The notes: generated by a model not told the origin, from the letters alone. Counted from the first letter of the stretch, positions 45,858-58,568 are shown. The stretch: 64,000 bases of DNA from Theristus sp. LFF4_11 (GCA_030248135.1 JASANC010005579.1:1-64000); one strand, 5' to 3'. Numbers and translations are program-made.

Positions 45858-47884
45858 ATACAGACTGTTGAACGTCAAAAAGTGAACAGCTGGTATTCAG
45901 AACTAGAAGCAACAGCTTGGGCTGAAACTGACAGCCGTGAAAGAAATATACATAGTTTGCCATTTTTGTGTTAAAAGTTCAGCTAAAACCGTCAACGCTA
46001 TTAGTCACAGCGTTTTTTTGATAACCCTGTATATCTGTGTGCTTGTTTGCTACTGCGCACGCTTGCGCAATTTTTGCACCAGAACTGTTTCACATTTCTT
46101 TTCGCACCCAAATGACAGTTGTTGTTCGGTTGTTTTCTTCATTTCTTTCAAATTTCAAGTCGCAACCGTCCCATGCACCGATACGCGATCATGCATCGGC
46201 CGTATACCTGATCACTGCCGCGTGTGTTTGTGTGACAACGAAAGCATCTGCGATCGTCGTCAATTCACGTCGCCATTCATGTCAGCTGCAAATCGTCGTT
46301 TTGTTTTCGAACACGTTGCACACACGGGGCCGAACTTCAAAGCAAAATACGAGTGACTCAGAAAAACAACACCGGAGTAGGCCAGCAACCTGACATGCTC
46401 TGTCACGCGTCGCTAGCGGTCTGTTGGTTCAGTAAGATCATTTTAAAATTGCATGAAAAATGTATGTTATAAACAGTTTCCGTGTCGACAAGCGCGTCTG
46501 CTGCATAAAAAATTTCAGCCGAACTGTGACAAAGCTATCTATTACTGCGTGAGATATGGTGTGGCGATGTAAGCAACAAAAACTTGACTTTTTGGTTGAC
46601 TCATTCCACAGACTACCGTATCCTCAATAGATTTGGTTGAAAATGGTTTGCTGGAAAATCTCGTTTTGGGCTAAATAATTGGCTTAATCAGCATGTCAGC
46701 TTCATCAAACTTTTATTACATCGCAAAAGTGCAGCTGAAATGATGCAACAACCTTTTACGAGCTACGGATGTGACGTTTAGATATAGAATTGAAGATCTG
46801 TTGTGATGTGGGTGGTTTAAGCTTTGTATTCCACTGGGGTGATTTAAGATAATCAGTTGGAAGTTACTACGTAAAAAACATCATAAAAATTTGCCAAATT
46901 AACTTCTGTCTTGGATCTAGGCGGAATTTTCACTGGAAATAGTTTTGATCGTAATAAATTGGCGTTTTTTGCTTAGAAACACGCCACCCATATGGAGTCA
47001 CTCTTTCTTCGTATGGCTGTTGTGGAAGTAAAATGTATGATGAATTGGACTGATAACGTACTTTTTTATGAACAACATATTCTGTTTTCCATTTGATTCA
47101 GTGAAGAAGCTCTGTGATGTTTGCATCTATTTATTCATTTGCTAAGATTTCTTCCAAACGTGCAGTTCCAATTCGAACTAATTCCTCTTTTTCCTTCGTT
47201 GTTGTATTTTCTTCGTGGTAAAGGCCTCGTGCAGAATATCTGGAGGTGAAAGCAGTACGTTATGTAATGTGCACTGTCGCATATGTTCAATTCAAACTAG
47301 TCAACGTCAAATACAAATAAACTGCCTGTTTTCGAAGCAAAAACAAGATAAGCAACCGTTATTTTAACTCGATCAACGGCGACGAATTTGACCTTTGGCA
47401 ACAGGAATGGGAACAAATGCTCCATAATTGTCTACACTTTTCTTGGTTCACACTTACAAGTTATTAACAACGGAGGAATATTTAAAACTAGTGCAAATTA
47501 AATGTCTTGAATTTTGAAACCGGAAGGTCAAAGAAACTTGCAACACCTTTTGAACTTTTGAATTTAGTTATTCAATTTGCTGTTGTTTTCGTGACTCACA
47601 ATTTTTCATAAATGGCTATAATTTGCAAACTGACTTCACGCGTTGGCGGCCCTTTTCTGAATGGCGGTTTCCCCACACACCATTTTCCTGCCTATCTTTT
47701 ATGTTCCACCGTTATTAAAATCCTATTTTTATTTCATGGTACCTCTGAGTTTTTTTATTTATCAGAAGGCTTATAGATGCAGAAATAGAAATACCTATCT
47801 TTCCCATTTTATCTCTTGTCCGAAGCGCGCTTCTTTCTTACTCAAAATCGTCGTAAACATTTATTTAAAAGCAAACAATTCAAC
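45858..47884. other. Intergenic, nothing confidently recognised
   Basis: An ORF at 45937-46356 contains a Cys-rich stretch (CRVCLCDNESICDRR) but lacks a signal peptide, family match or splice support. The remainder is AT-rich and without repeats shared elsewhere in the window. Confidence 0.35.
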
Positions 47885-48921
47885 ATTATCTAAAAATGCG
47901 GGAGACGCATATAAAAGGAGGAATATGGCCTTGTGTAAGCAGTGAAAGACTTGGCTCGACAACGCTTTTCAAGTCTCTGATGTGGTACACACGGATACAA
48001 GTACATAAGAGTCATATTTTTGCGCCGCGTTTGTTGTTTAAAAGCTTGCTGAAAAGCGTAAAAACTTTGAAGTTATCTAGATATTTTCAATTGTCCTCTT
48101 CAGTTTAGTCTAAAATCACATCATGTGCGAAATTCTGTACAGCATGGCCGAATAAATGAGGCAGTCCATCAAGGCGGGATTAGTCGCTGACTAGGAGTTG
48201 TCTTTTTCAAAAATGCCAACACAATTTCCAATCATGTGTGCAAGGGAGAAAGAATGAACAGAATAATACGGATAATCCATTAGTTTAAAAAAAACGCGTC
48301 AAATTTGGCATACAATTTGGTTTCTGAACTTCTTTTTCTTTCATTCAAAATTCGCGCGCTCCTTGCACCCTGAAAAAAACTGCCATGTTTAATCGGCTAT
48401 ACTGTAAATTCTGTGCAAAAAACAGAAACATCAGAGATTGCAAATAATTGCTGCATGTAGCTTTATCGTTGTTGCTGACGTACGCACCGCTGTGCATACA
48501 GCAGCACCAGTGCAAAAAGCGTTGTCTTCCGTTGATTTTCACCCTTTTTACCAAACTCTTGTGACAGGATAAACCGGTGAGTCATTGCCACAGAAGGAGA
48601 CCTTGCGTTCCCAATGCCTCTGCGATACACTTTGTGCAAACCAGTGTCAGCGATCTAAAGTCTGATCGTTATTTTAGTGGTTTTAGAGGTCGCTAAATGC
48701 TAGAAAAAAGCAAATGGGAAAGTTTCATTTGTCTACAATGTACGAGGGTTGCCACTTGCAACAGAAATAAAAAATAAACGGCGCAAAAATATGACTCTTA
48801 TGTACTTGTATCCGTGTGTACCACATCAGAGACTTGAAAAGCGTTGTCGAGCCAAGTCTTTCACTGCTTACACAAGGCCATATTCCTCCTTTTATATGCG
48901 TCTCCCGCATTTTTAGATAAT
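47885..48921 (-). mobile_element. T-family element with about 145-bp terminal inverted repeats, copy T2
   Basis: Same terminal repeats as T1; the interior is in the opposite orientation relative to T1. It lacks the SINE-like insert of T1 but carries a TA-MITE at 48140-48404. Runs into spacer and satellite array 2. Confidence 0.85.
48140..48404. mobile_element. TA-MITE, CAGCATGGCCGA family, copy 3 (265 bp), inserted in T2
   Basis: Flanked by TA at 48138-48139 and 48405-48406. The unoccupied site ATTCTGTAAATTCTGTGC is present, as its complement, in T1 near 6983-6999, which proves insertion at a TA with duplication. Confidence 0.95.
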
Positions 48922-50210
48922 ATTCTGACTTTTACATAAGCCCCAAAGGTCGGACCAAAATCACAATACGTTGGTCACACATTCTTCTAAACCCCGGACA
49001 ACTCAGGTTTTTCATTTTTCGTTTTTAGGCCAATTTCATCTATGCTATTTTTACGGCCGATTCGCCCAAAATCGTCACGATTCAGTACCTAGAATTGCTC
49101 ACATAAGAAAACTGACCCAAAAGCCGTGATCGGCGCAATGAATTACCATGGAAAACACCGATTTCTTGTTTTTCATTTCTGGACCGGTTTCACTAAATTC
49201 CACGGCCGATTCGCCCGAAATCGTCACGATTCGGTAACTAGATTTGCTCACTTGAAAAAACTAACACAAAATCCGTGATCAGCGCATTGAATTACCCTGG
49301 AAAACACCTTTTTCTTATTTTTCGTTTCTGGACCGATTTCGCCAATTTCTACGGCCGATTCGCCCGAAATGGTCACGATTCAGTATCTAGAGTTGCTCAC
49401 ATAAAAAACTAACCCAAAATCCGTGATCAGTGCATTGAATTATCATGGAAAACGCCGTTTTCTTTTTTTTCATTTCTGGACCGATTTCGCCAATTTCCAC
49501 GACCGATTCGCCCGAAATCGTCACGATTCAGTATCTAGAGTTGCTCACATAAGAAAACTAATCCAAAATCCGTGATCAGCGCATTGAATTACCATGGAAA
49601 ACACCCTTTTCTTGTTTTTCGTTTCTGGACCGATTTCGCCAATTTCCACGGCCGATTCGCCCGAAATCGTCACGATTCAGCATCTAGAGTTGCTCACGTA
49701 AGAAAACTAACCCAATATCCGTGATCAGCGCATTGAATTACCCTGGAAAACATTTTTTTCTTGTTTTTCGTTTCTGGACCGATTTCGCCGATTTCCACGG
49801 CCGATTCGCCCGACATCGTCACGATTCAGCATCTAGAGTTGCTTGCATAAAAAACTAACCCAAAATTTGTGATCAGCGCATTGAATTACCCTGGAAAACA
49901 CCCTTTTCTTGTTTTTCGTTTCTGGACCGATTTCGCCAACTTCCACGGCCGATTCGCCCGAAATCGTCACGATTCAGTATCTAGAGTTGCTCACATAAGA
50001 AAACTAATCCAAAATCCGTGATCAGCGCATTGAATTACCATGGAAAACACCCTTTTCTTGTTTTTCATTTCTGGACCGATTTCGCCGATTTCCACGGCCG
50101 ATTCGCCGGAAATCGTCACGATTCAGCATCTAGAGTTGCTTACGTAAGAAAACTAACCCAAAATCCGTGATCAGCGCATTGAATTACTACGGACTAGACC
50201 TTTTTCCTAT
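48922..50210 (+). repeat. Satellite array 2: spacer plus about 8 monomers of about 148 bp
   Basis: Same monomer as arrays 1 and 3, same orientation as array 1. The block GATCAGCGCATTGAATTACC recurs eight times. Bounded on the left by the shared spacer and on the right by the shared tail. Confidence 0.92.
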
Positions 50211-50884
50211 TATTTTTCGTAGCTCAGACAAAATTTGTAAGAGTGAAAACTGATACTCAGTCAAAATGCTACGAACTTTCAAAAATGCACAATTTTAACT
50301 CAAAAAAGTGCCCGGGCAAAAAAAATAAACTAAATTTTCAGAAAATACGGATGAAATTACCCTAGGAAACATTTTTGTTCAACTGTGAAAGTGTCCCAGC
50401 TAAAAATTGAAAGGGCGAACACTTAAAACCAGGTGAAAACCCTCCAAACAATTAAAAATGCCCAATTTTTTACCCAAAAACAGGGTCTGGGTAAAAAATT
50501 AACCCGATTTTCAAAATCTCCGGATGGAATTACCCCAGGGAACATTTTTGTTCGACTGTGAAAGTGTCGCAGGCAAAAATTTAAAGGGCGAACACATGTT
50601 GATTACATAGCTGAAAAAAAATACAAAGGGAAAGAAGTAACACTGTTTTCAGAATAGGTTTTTCGTGTCTACAGCGTATGAAAAGTAGTCGGATAAAATT
50701 TTTTTCGCGGCTCCAAGCACAACTTTGGGTGTTCGTTTCGTGTGCACAGTGCCAAGTTTGTGGCTTATACTATGCTCGCTGGACGCAGCGAGCAAATTTG
50801 AAAAAAGCGCGCGAGGGGATAACGGCTCATATTATGCGTGATGCGCTGTCCGCTCGCTGGCGCTCGCTCGCGCATCCGCATGAT
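50211..50884 (+). mobile_element. Tail of satellite-bearing composite element 2
   Basis: Contains AGAATAGGTTTTTCGTGTCT and, at the end, a hairpin formed by ATGCGTGATGCGC and GCGCATCCGCAT (50833-50881) followed by GATA. Homologous to the tails at 8391-8974 and 59544-60110 (inverted). The following bases to 51387 show nothing recognised. Confidence 0.75.
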
Positions 50885-51387
50885 AATAATAAACATCTAA
50901 AGTGGTATTTTGAATCCTCACAGCAACCCCGACGGTTGTTTGATGCAAGAATTTTTCAGTGGGTTTTCAGACAGTGTGATTTATAGGGTTTCGAGTTGAG
51001 GCCTTTTTCAATAACTTTTCTTGTATTAACGTGTCTTTGATCGTCATATGTATTTATGTAGAACATCTTTGTATCAGAATCTTTCCTGAAGAAACGACGG
51101 AACCGGGTTCAAAAAGCATATAGCCACCAATTGGGTTTTTGATTCCATCCAAAACTGATCCACGGTCAATCCTCTTTTTAATTAAAAAGTTTCTCATGCT
51201 CTGTGTTCTGCGATAAAATGTGACAGGTTTCAACAAACACACTGTAGCACAAAGTCATTTTATTGCTGCTGTTATTTGCTTCAACACAATTTAAATCTTT
51301 GTGTTTATGTAAACAATGCTTTTATAAATGTGGTGCACAAACCAATCAGTTGTCGTTTTATTTTTAATCTGTTTAGCAGTTATGGTA

Positions 51388-51850
51388 CCGTATTACCCCC
51401 ATTAAACCCCCACCATTAATCCCCCAACCAATAAACCCCCACCCCTACGACAAGTTTCCGAATAATTCCCCCCACAAATAATCCCCCATGGGGGATTATT
51501 TAAATTGGAAACCTGTTTGAAACACATACCCAGCGAATTCAGCAGCTGGTTGCAGTGAAAATGATGAAATTGTGCTAAGGCCCCAAATGGATGAGTTAAT
51601 GGTAATTTCATTACAAAAGGCTGTTATAAAAGGAAATTTCTATGTAGAGTAGAAGTTTCTGCGACTTTCTTGCCTGCCATGCAAGGTATTTTTGCCATTT
51701 TTCTATAAACCCCACCCCTAGAATTTGTTTGTAAGTAAACCCCCCCTCCCCCCACCACTAACCCCCCCCCCCCCCACCACCAATAAACCCCCACCCCTAA
51801 AAGTCGCTGACGTATTAATCCCCCATGGGGGTTTATTGGAGGTAATACGG
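51388..51850. mobile_element. MITE, CCGTATTAC family, copy 2 (463 bp)
   Basis: Ends CCGTATTACCCCCATTAAA and GGAGGTAATACGG, TA on both sides (51386-51387, 51851-51852). Middle shared with 9038-9493 and 58569-59014. Confidence 0.88.
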
Positions 51851-52372
51851 TAGATCAACTTCAGCACACTAGGACTTTATTAAACCTTAACGTTACGGTT
51901 ACATTGATCTATGTATTATCGTTTATTTTGGTTCCGGGACTCAATGCACTTGCATACGGGGATAGGAAAATGTTTCACGGAATTCAAAATTAGGTTACGG
52001 TAGACAGCCGTGTGCCGACGTTTTTCAAGTTTGGTTCGTTTCTGGGGTTTTCTTTTTAGGGCGTGAAACTTTTGTGCCTCCGGTTTTCCTGAAACGATGA
52101 TAACAAAAAAATAATCTAAAAAAGACTTAGTGAATTTTTGAAAATGTTTACAACGAAGTGTTTTTTTACTGTGGATTCGTCTCCCTTCCCCGTTGTTCTA
52201 TTTGTTTTCAAATAACTATTATATTATAGCAACAAATCAATGCGCTGTAAATAAGATTCAATTTTTAATTCAATAAATAAAATTTCAATTTTCAGGATAT
52301 ACTGCCATCAAGCAACTTTTCACCTTGAAACTCGTGGATAAAAAAAAATTCTCAATTCCATTTTTGTGAAAT

Positions 52373-53029
52373 ATGGTCACAAGAACGACGTCAATCTTGA
52401 TCGTATCACTTGTCGTTGGTACGATTGTAGTTCTATCCACTGATGCCCACTATTCGCTGATGAGTCCGCAAGATACGCTGAATCGACTGATCAGACGCTT
52501 TGGAAATAATCAAAGATCGGACCGGTCCCGCATCAATTCTTCGTTGCCCATGAGGCAAAGAAAAATAAATTCGACGAAACGCAACGTAGTGCCGTTATAT
52601 CTGAGGGTTTACCAAGTGAGCTCGAGGTTGACTTTATATGTTATAACAGCGCACTGAGATTAACACCATAAATTGAAAAATTGTCAAAAAACGTTTTCAT
52701 ACATATTTGTTGCACCACTATTGATCACTGACAACAAATCATTGACCATCACTTGACTCCTTTTTAAAGAGTGAATAGAAATCGCGCCTGAATGAGTAAC
52801 AAAAATGGAGGATTGGAGATCGCAGATTCAGTTTTGTATACCCGGTCTCCTGTTTAGTGAGCATGTGCTATGTTTATCAAATTTAGATTTTCCGGCTACG
52901 ACCTTTAGCAAACAGTTTTTTTGAGTTAAAAGTGGTAATAACCGTTTTTTTCAGAACGGACACGGTAAACGGCATTTCATCAATGGTCGCTTGGTGCTGA
53001 TACTTCGAAAGTTTCATATGTTGAAATAG
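52373..53029 (+). CDS. Candidate neuropeptide precursor with amidated peptide (105 aa)
   Basis: Two exons, 52373-52615 and 52955-53029 (TAG), joined in phase 0 at a GTGAGC donor and a TTTTTTTCAG acceptor. Residues 1-27 form a signal peptide (hydrophobic core ILIVSLVVGTIVVLS, likely cleavage after TDA). Several mono- and dibasic sites follow. INSTKR then releases NVVPLYLRVYQNGH, and GKR directly after it is a textbook amidation and cleavage signal; its Gly and both basic residues are encoded just after the splice. The rest is HFINGRLVLILRKFHMLK. A 5' UTR acceptor (TTTTCAG, about 52290-52296) precedes the start, and a poly(A) signal lies at 53252. I do not recognise the peptide family. The organisation is what is seen; bioactivity is inference. 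Confidence 0.6.
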
Positions 53030-54105
53030 AGAAAAAACAAAAAATATCTAAAATCAATCACCAAAATTTGTTAGTAGACATGCGCTTCGTTTTCCATGCT
53101 CAGTGAAATCACAGACAATTATTGTTTGTTGCTGTTGTTGTTTTCGGAGACACTGTCTCATGAAATATACATGTACATAATCACTGTCTTATGTATGTAC
53201 TATCTATGGTTTATTATTTGTGCCATTATTCATTCATGTTTTCCACCATTCAATAAAAGCGTATTCACGAGAAAGCCTGAACATAAAGATCAGTTTTAAT
53301 TGATGGTATAGAAAATATTTTCGTGGCATGATATTAGTTTTTGTTGCAGAAAATGACGCATGTAATTCGGGTCGTTAAAGCACTTTATAGACTTATGCCT
53401 GCTGTCACCCCCAAAAAACCAAACGGACTCAATTCTCAAACCTTGAGAAACAACAGTCGTGATAAACATTGAATGAAAACAACAATTCCAGTTGTTCCCG
53501 GCTGAACTCGCATTCATTGGTAACTTTTCAATTTTGTTTTTAAATTTTCCTTCATTCTCGAAGATAGAGACCATTAAAACACGTGCAACGTGTCATATAC
53601 ACAAACTCTAATCAAACAGAATATACCAATCTAACGCATTTGATTGATTGACGTGCATCTTTTGATTATTGTCATTAGCGGAATAGATATGATGAATGAG
53701 AAATAAGAAAAAGTCTAACGCTTGTACTGTACATACGGTATGTGTTGCAAAAATTTTTCTCCTATTTTTCATACATTGTTTTTAAGTCTTTAGAAAGACA
53801 TGTGCTTGCGCGGTTTCCATCACTTTTGACTGAACATGATGCTCCACAAATTATGCAGGCGTCGAAAACTGGATTATTTGAATATGTAGCACCTATCTAT
53901 ACATAGGACGAGTTGCATTCATATTGGCACTGCATTCTTAGCAAAGAGAACTGACCAAAATGACTCGGAGTGCAAAGTATCCGAAAGGGCCGAGAAAATA
54001 TAAGTATCCCACTAATCCCCTTGCAAACAATGTATTTTTGTCAAAGTTCATTAGCATCGGCTATATGGTACAAACTGCACCCGGTATTTTTTGGCGTTGT
54101 ACATA
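53030..54105. other. Intergenic, 3' flank of the peptide gene
   Basis: AATAAA at 53252-53257 could terminate the peptide gene transcript. Otherwise AT-rich, short ORFs only, no repeat shared with the rest of the window. Confidence 0.4.
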
Positions 54106-56002
54106 TAGTCGTCCTGGATAATTTGTAGTATTAGCTGATTGGCTGGTGGTTTTGCCTGAATGTCAAGTTCAAAAAAGAAATTTAATCATTTTTTTGTTTT
54201 TTTTTATTTTTGATGTGCGAGCATTTGTGAGGCAAATGGTCTTTTGCGGCCGAAGTATAGCGGCCTGAAGAATTGCGGCCTGGACGATAGCGGCCGGAGC
54301 ATCGCGGCCTGGACAATCGCGGCCTGGAAGATTGCGGGCCGGGGCGATTGCGGCCTGGGAGGATTGCGGTCTGGGGGGATTGCAGCCTGGGACAATTGCG
54401 GCGCGGGACGATTGCGGCCGAAGTATAGCGGCCTGGACGATAGCGTCCGGAGCATCGCGGCCTGGACAATAGCGGCCTGGAAGATTGCGGCCCGGAACGA
54501 TTGCAGCCTGGGAGGATTGCGGCCTGGGACAATTGCGGCGCGGGACGATTGTGGCCCATGAGTTGGGAAATTAATGTAAAACCTTGTTTCTGATTTGGGA
54601 GACACAGAAAAATAAAAAAGCAACAGTTGTGATGGAGGAATTTTTGGTTTTGCAACGACGACGACGGCGGCGACCAGGATCCACTGTCCAGATCATATTT
54701 CTCCTTTGCTCATCCTTGAAAATTTGTAAATGGCTGTGGAGCCAGTTTGGCAGACATGGAACGGCAAAACTGATGCTTTTTATTTTTCTGTGCCTCCCAA
54801 ATCAGAAATGTTTTGCATTAATTTTCGAACTCAAATTCCAACTGTTCGCGTTCACAAAGGTGTGCGTTCGATTGCGGCCCATTAGATAGAGGCCGAAGCA
54901 TTGCGGCCGAAGCATCGCGGCCTGAAGGATAGCGGCCTTGGAAGGATCGCGGCCTAAGACGATTGCGGCATGAAGGATCGCGGCCTGAAGGATTGCGGCC
55001 AGGGACGATTGCGGCCAGGGACGATTGCGGCCAGGGACCATTGCGACCGGGGACGATTGCGGCCTGGGACGATTGCGGCCCACGAAATATTGGTGCTTTA
55101 TCATTGTCTTTGTCGCACGCAACTGGTTATATTATTCCTATTGTTATGCTCGCACACGAGTTTTCATTTTTTTCCAAAAAAGTTGTCTTCTTGTTTATTG
55201 ATTAGTAATTATTTTTTTCTTAGAACCCAAAATCGAAATCTTCCATTCTCAACCTTCCTTGTCGCCGAGCCCAGATAGAGATAGATTCGAAATTTTTTTT
55301 GGGCAGCCCCCCCCAGCCCTCTAGAATTTGACCTGAAAAGGTGACAAAGCATGAAAACATCGTGGGCAGCAATCGTCCCGCGCCGCAATCCTCCCAGGCC
55401 GCAATTCTCTTAGGCCGCAATCCTCTTAGGCCGCAATCCTCCCAGGCCACAATCGTTCCGGGCCGCAATCTTCCAGGCCACTATTCTCCAGGCCGCGATG
55501 CTCCGGCCGCTATCGTCCAGGCCGCTATACTTTGGCCGCAATCGTCCCGCGCCGCAATTGTCCCAGGCCGCAATCCTCCCAGGCCGCAATCCTCCCAGGC
55601 CGCAATCCTCCCAGGCCACAATCGTTCCGGGCCGCAATCTTCCAGACCACTATTGTCCAGGCCGCGATGCTCCGGCCGCTATCGTCCAGGCCGCTATACT
55701 TTGGCCGCAATCGTCCCGCGCCGCAATTGTCCCAGGCCGCAATCCTCCCAGGCCGCAATTGCCCCGGCCCGCAATCTTCCAGGCCGCGATTGTCCAGGCC
55801 GCGATGCTCCGGCCGCTATCGTCCAGGCCGCAATCCTTCAGGCCGCTATACTTCGGCCGCAAAAGACCATTTGCCTCACAAATGCTCGCACATCAAAAAT
55901 CAAAAAACTATAAAAAAAAGATTAAATTTCTTTTTTTGAACTTGACATTCAGGCAAAACCACCCGCCAATCAGCTAATACTACAAATTATCCAGAACGAC
56001 TA
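54106..56002. mobile_element. Large foldback element with GGCC-GATTGCGG minisatellite arms (1897 bp)
   Basis: Flanked by TA (54104-54105, 56003-56004). The ends TAGTCGTCCTGGATAATTTG and complement begin inverted arms of several hundred bases. The arms contain arrays of about 16-17-bp units such as GGCCTGGACGATTGCGG (54250-54555, 54880-55085, 55368-55865). An inner AT-rich centre includes a further inverted pair near 54590 and 54790. Both strands are open for long stretches (for example Pro/Arg/Ser-rich ORFs), but these are by-products of the tandem unit. Confidence 0.82.
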
Positions 56003-56004
56003 TA

Positions 56005-58391
56005 CAAGGTGAACCAAAAAAGGTTCCAACTTCAAAATGCTGTTACTGGCGTGTGCTGGGATGGGACCTTATCACTTAAAATTTGGAACGTTAGAACACT
56101 GTGGGAGGTTTTTTCTGAGCTAATTTTTTGGTTTAACGTTTCAGTTTATTTTTACAGCGTAATTTTCAAAAAATAGCAACAAGGATCATCGATAATCTCA
56201 CTTGACTTACTTGACTTAGTTCGTCGCTCCGCGTAGCGCGGCTCCCGTTGTTCGGGCTTCGACGCCGTTCACCACCGTTCCGGTTTTGTACGTGATCGCC
56301 TCGATGTTTGCCGACCATCGCTGCCTGTCGTTCGCGCTCGCCTGAATAGTGCGGTACCAACTGCTGTAGTCGCCTCGCTTCTCAGCTGTCTCCGAACGCG
56401 GATACAGAATGCGCCCTCTCGCGTTGGTGTAGAGCGGTTTTGTCTCAGTTTTTGTGATCTCTCGCCACGTCACCTTCGGTCGCCCTCGCGCCCGCCGCCA
56501 GTCACGCTCCGCGCACGCCATGATCGCCCGCGCGGGAATGCGGCTCGGACTCATGCGCGCCACATGCCCCAGCCACCGTAGACGTCGCAGCTGAATCAGC
56601 TGCGTGATGTCGCCCTGAGTGTTCGCCTTCGGCCCGAATGCGCGACGTTGCACGGTTTTATTTGTGACGCGATCAGACCAGTGAGTGCCGGTGATGGAAC
56701 GGAGCCACTGATTGTCTTGCACTTTTATTTTATTTAATGTTGAATTGTTAAGCGACCACAATTCGCAGCCGTAGAGCAGCGACGAGCGGATGCACGCCGA
56801 GTACACCCGTGCCTTTGTGCGTATTGACACGTCGTGCGATCGCCACAGCCGCCGCAGGCTGTGGAACGCCAGGGCAGACAGCTTGATGCGCCGATGAACA
56901 TCGTCTGAACAGTCATTGTTCGCGTTTATTACCGCCCCCAAGTAGACCGCCGAGTCGACTCTTGGCAGTTGCACGCCGTCGATCGTAACGTCTGCCGCGT
57001 CCCCGGCGGGCCAGTCTGCGGCGAGCAATTCGCATTTTGCCGGCGCAAAACGCAGACCGACTCGTCCAGCTGCATTTGTCAGAGCGTTTAGGCCTCGCTG
57101 CAGTGAGGGCGTGGTCTGCGCAAATATGACCACGTCATCCGCGAATTCCAGTGATCTGAAGGTCGTCAACTGTGGCCCCTCCGTGCCGCTGCAGCCCATG
57201 GTAATGCCGTAACAGTCCCCGCAGTCGGTCTGAGCCTGTCGGATTATCCTGTCCATCACAAATGTGAACAGGACAGGACTGAGGACTCCTCCCTGCCAGA
57301 CGCCGGTTCTCGGTTCAAACGCTGCAGATAGGCCGCCGTATGCCCGGATTTTGGTACGCTGCTCGGTGTAGATTGCTTTTATTAGAGATATTATTTTTGC
57401 CGGGAATCCGCCGGCGGCGAGAATATCGAACATTCTTTCTCTGTCGATAGAGTCAAAGGCACCTCGAATGTCAAGAAATGCCATCAGTGTCGGCCGATTG
57501 TAGAGCGCTCGCGTCTCCGTCAGCTGCCGCAGGGTGAATACGTTATCGACTGTGCCCCGGCCCACGCGGAAACCGGCCTGCTCTTCTCTCGCCAGTTGCT
57601 CTCTCAGCGTCGCTATGCGTACTAGCACAATTGTTTCGAACAGTTTAGTGATTGTCGGCAACAGGTTGATTCCTCTATAGTTTGCACACTCCATTCTTGA
57701 TTTTTCTTGTGTATCGGAATGCAGACAGACTCTCTCCACTCAGGCGGAATCTGCTCTGTGTCCCAGATGCGCCTCAGACACTGATGCAGACGATGGATTA
57801 GCGTCGCCGGTGCACATTTGAACAGTTCCGCTGGCAGACCATCCGGGCCCGCCGATTTTCCGGATCGAAGACGTTTGATCGCGTTTACGATTTCTTCAAT
57901 TGTTGGTGGCTCAATGCTGACTGCTGAAATGCTGTTGGTGGTGCTGTCAAGCGGACGTTGCAGTGGGGTGTCCCTGGGAGGTTCAGCACCGAATTGGGTA
58001 CTGAAGTGCTCCCTCCACCTCTCTAGTTTGTCCGCTGCGGTTACAAGCATAATCTCACTGTTTATGTTTATCACAAACATCCAGATAATCATCTAGATTC
58101 TCATCAGGCAGTGTTTGAAATTCTTCATCTTCTTCTTATCTTTACCACCTTCTGCCAGTTGGTGGTTGGTGAGCTGCTCAATGATCGCGTCCATGCGATG
58201 GCGGACCTCAGCAACACTTTTTTTTATTTTTACGCTTTCACTGCAGAAAACAATCAGTCTGCTGTGGTAAAAATTCTCAGGGTGGCAAATTGTGTGAAAA
58301 AAAAAGCACTCCCATTTTCAGCTCGAAACATTTCAGCACAAACCAGTGAGAGCGTTTTGAAGTTGGGACGTTTTTTTGGTTCACCATGCAC
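56005..58391. mobile_element. Degenerate mariner-like inverted-repeat element split by a LINE
   Basis: GGTGAACCAAAAAAGGTTCC with AACTTCAAAATGCTG on the left (56009-56045) is matched by the complement at 58343-58385 over about 40 bases. The outermost bases are CAAGG and CATGG. The left side adjoins the TA flank of the foldback element. No intact transposase; the LINE occupies most of the interior. Confidence 0.55.
56216..58092 (-). pseudogene. 5'-truncated LINE, reverse transcriptase ORF (RTE-like group)
   Basis: Minus-strand ORFs 58092-57622 and 57739-56216 overlap in different frames (one frameshift near 57690-57720). Motifs: KSAGPDGLPAELFK, NYRGINLLPTITKLFE, AFLDIRGAFDSIDRERMF, GGVLSPVLFTFVMD, LEFADDVVIFA and a C-terminal LRRLRWLGHVARM / RGRPKVTW region. 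The endonuclease domain is missing, so it is a dead, truncated copy. A short 3' tail (AAGTCAAGTAAGTCAAGTGA, complement near 56199-56219) follows the stop. The clade assignment rests on motif style only. Confidence 0.85.
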
Positions 58392-58568
58392 TGGTTGTTT
58401 CTTTGTTCATGGCCGACCAATCACAAAAGGAAATGTCAACGAGAGTTTGCACACGTTCAGAACGTGCCAGGTCGGACACGGAGCATTGCAGTGCTTCTGC
58501 ACTGGCTGGTCGTGTGACGTGCCCGGGTGGCAGCTTTGTTATTGTCGATAACTATCTACCTAGATATA

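Noticed and set aside
45937..46356. Cys-rich ORF as a secreted protein
   Set aside because: No signal peptide in frame, no splice support and an overlapping ORF of similar length; left as intergenic.
54182..55977. Pro/Arg/Ser-rich and Arg/Ala/Gly-rich ORFs on both strands
   Set aside because: Produced by translating a 16-17-bp minisatellite in several frames; present on both strands at once.
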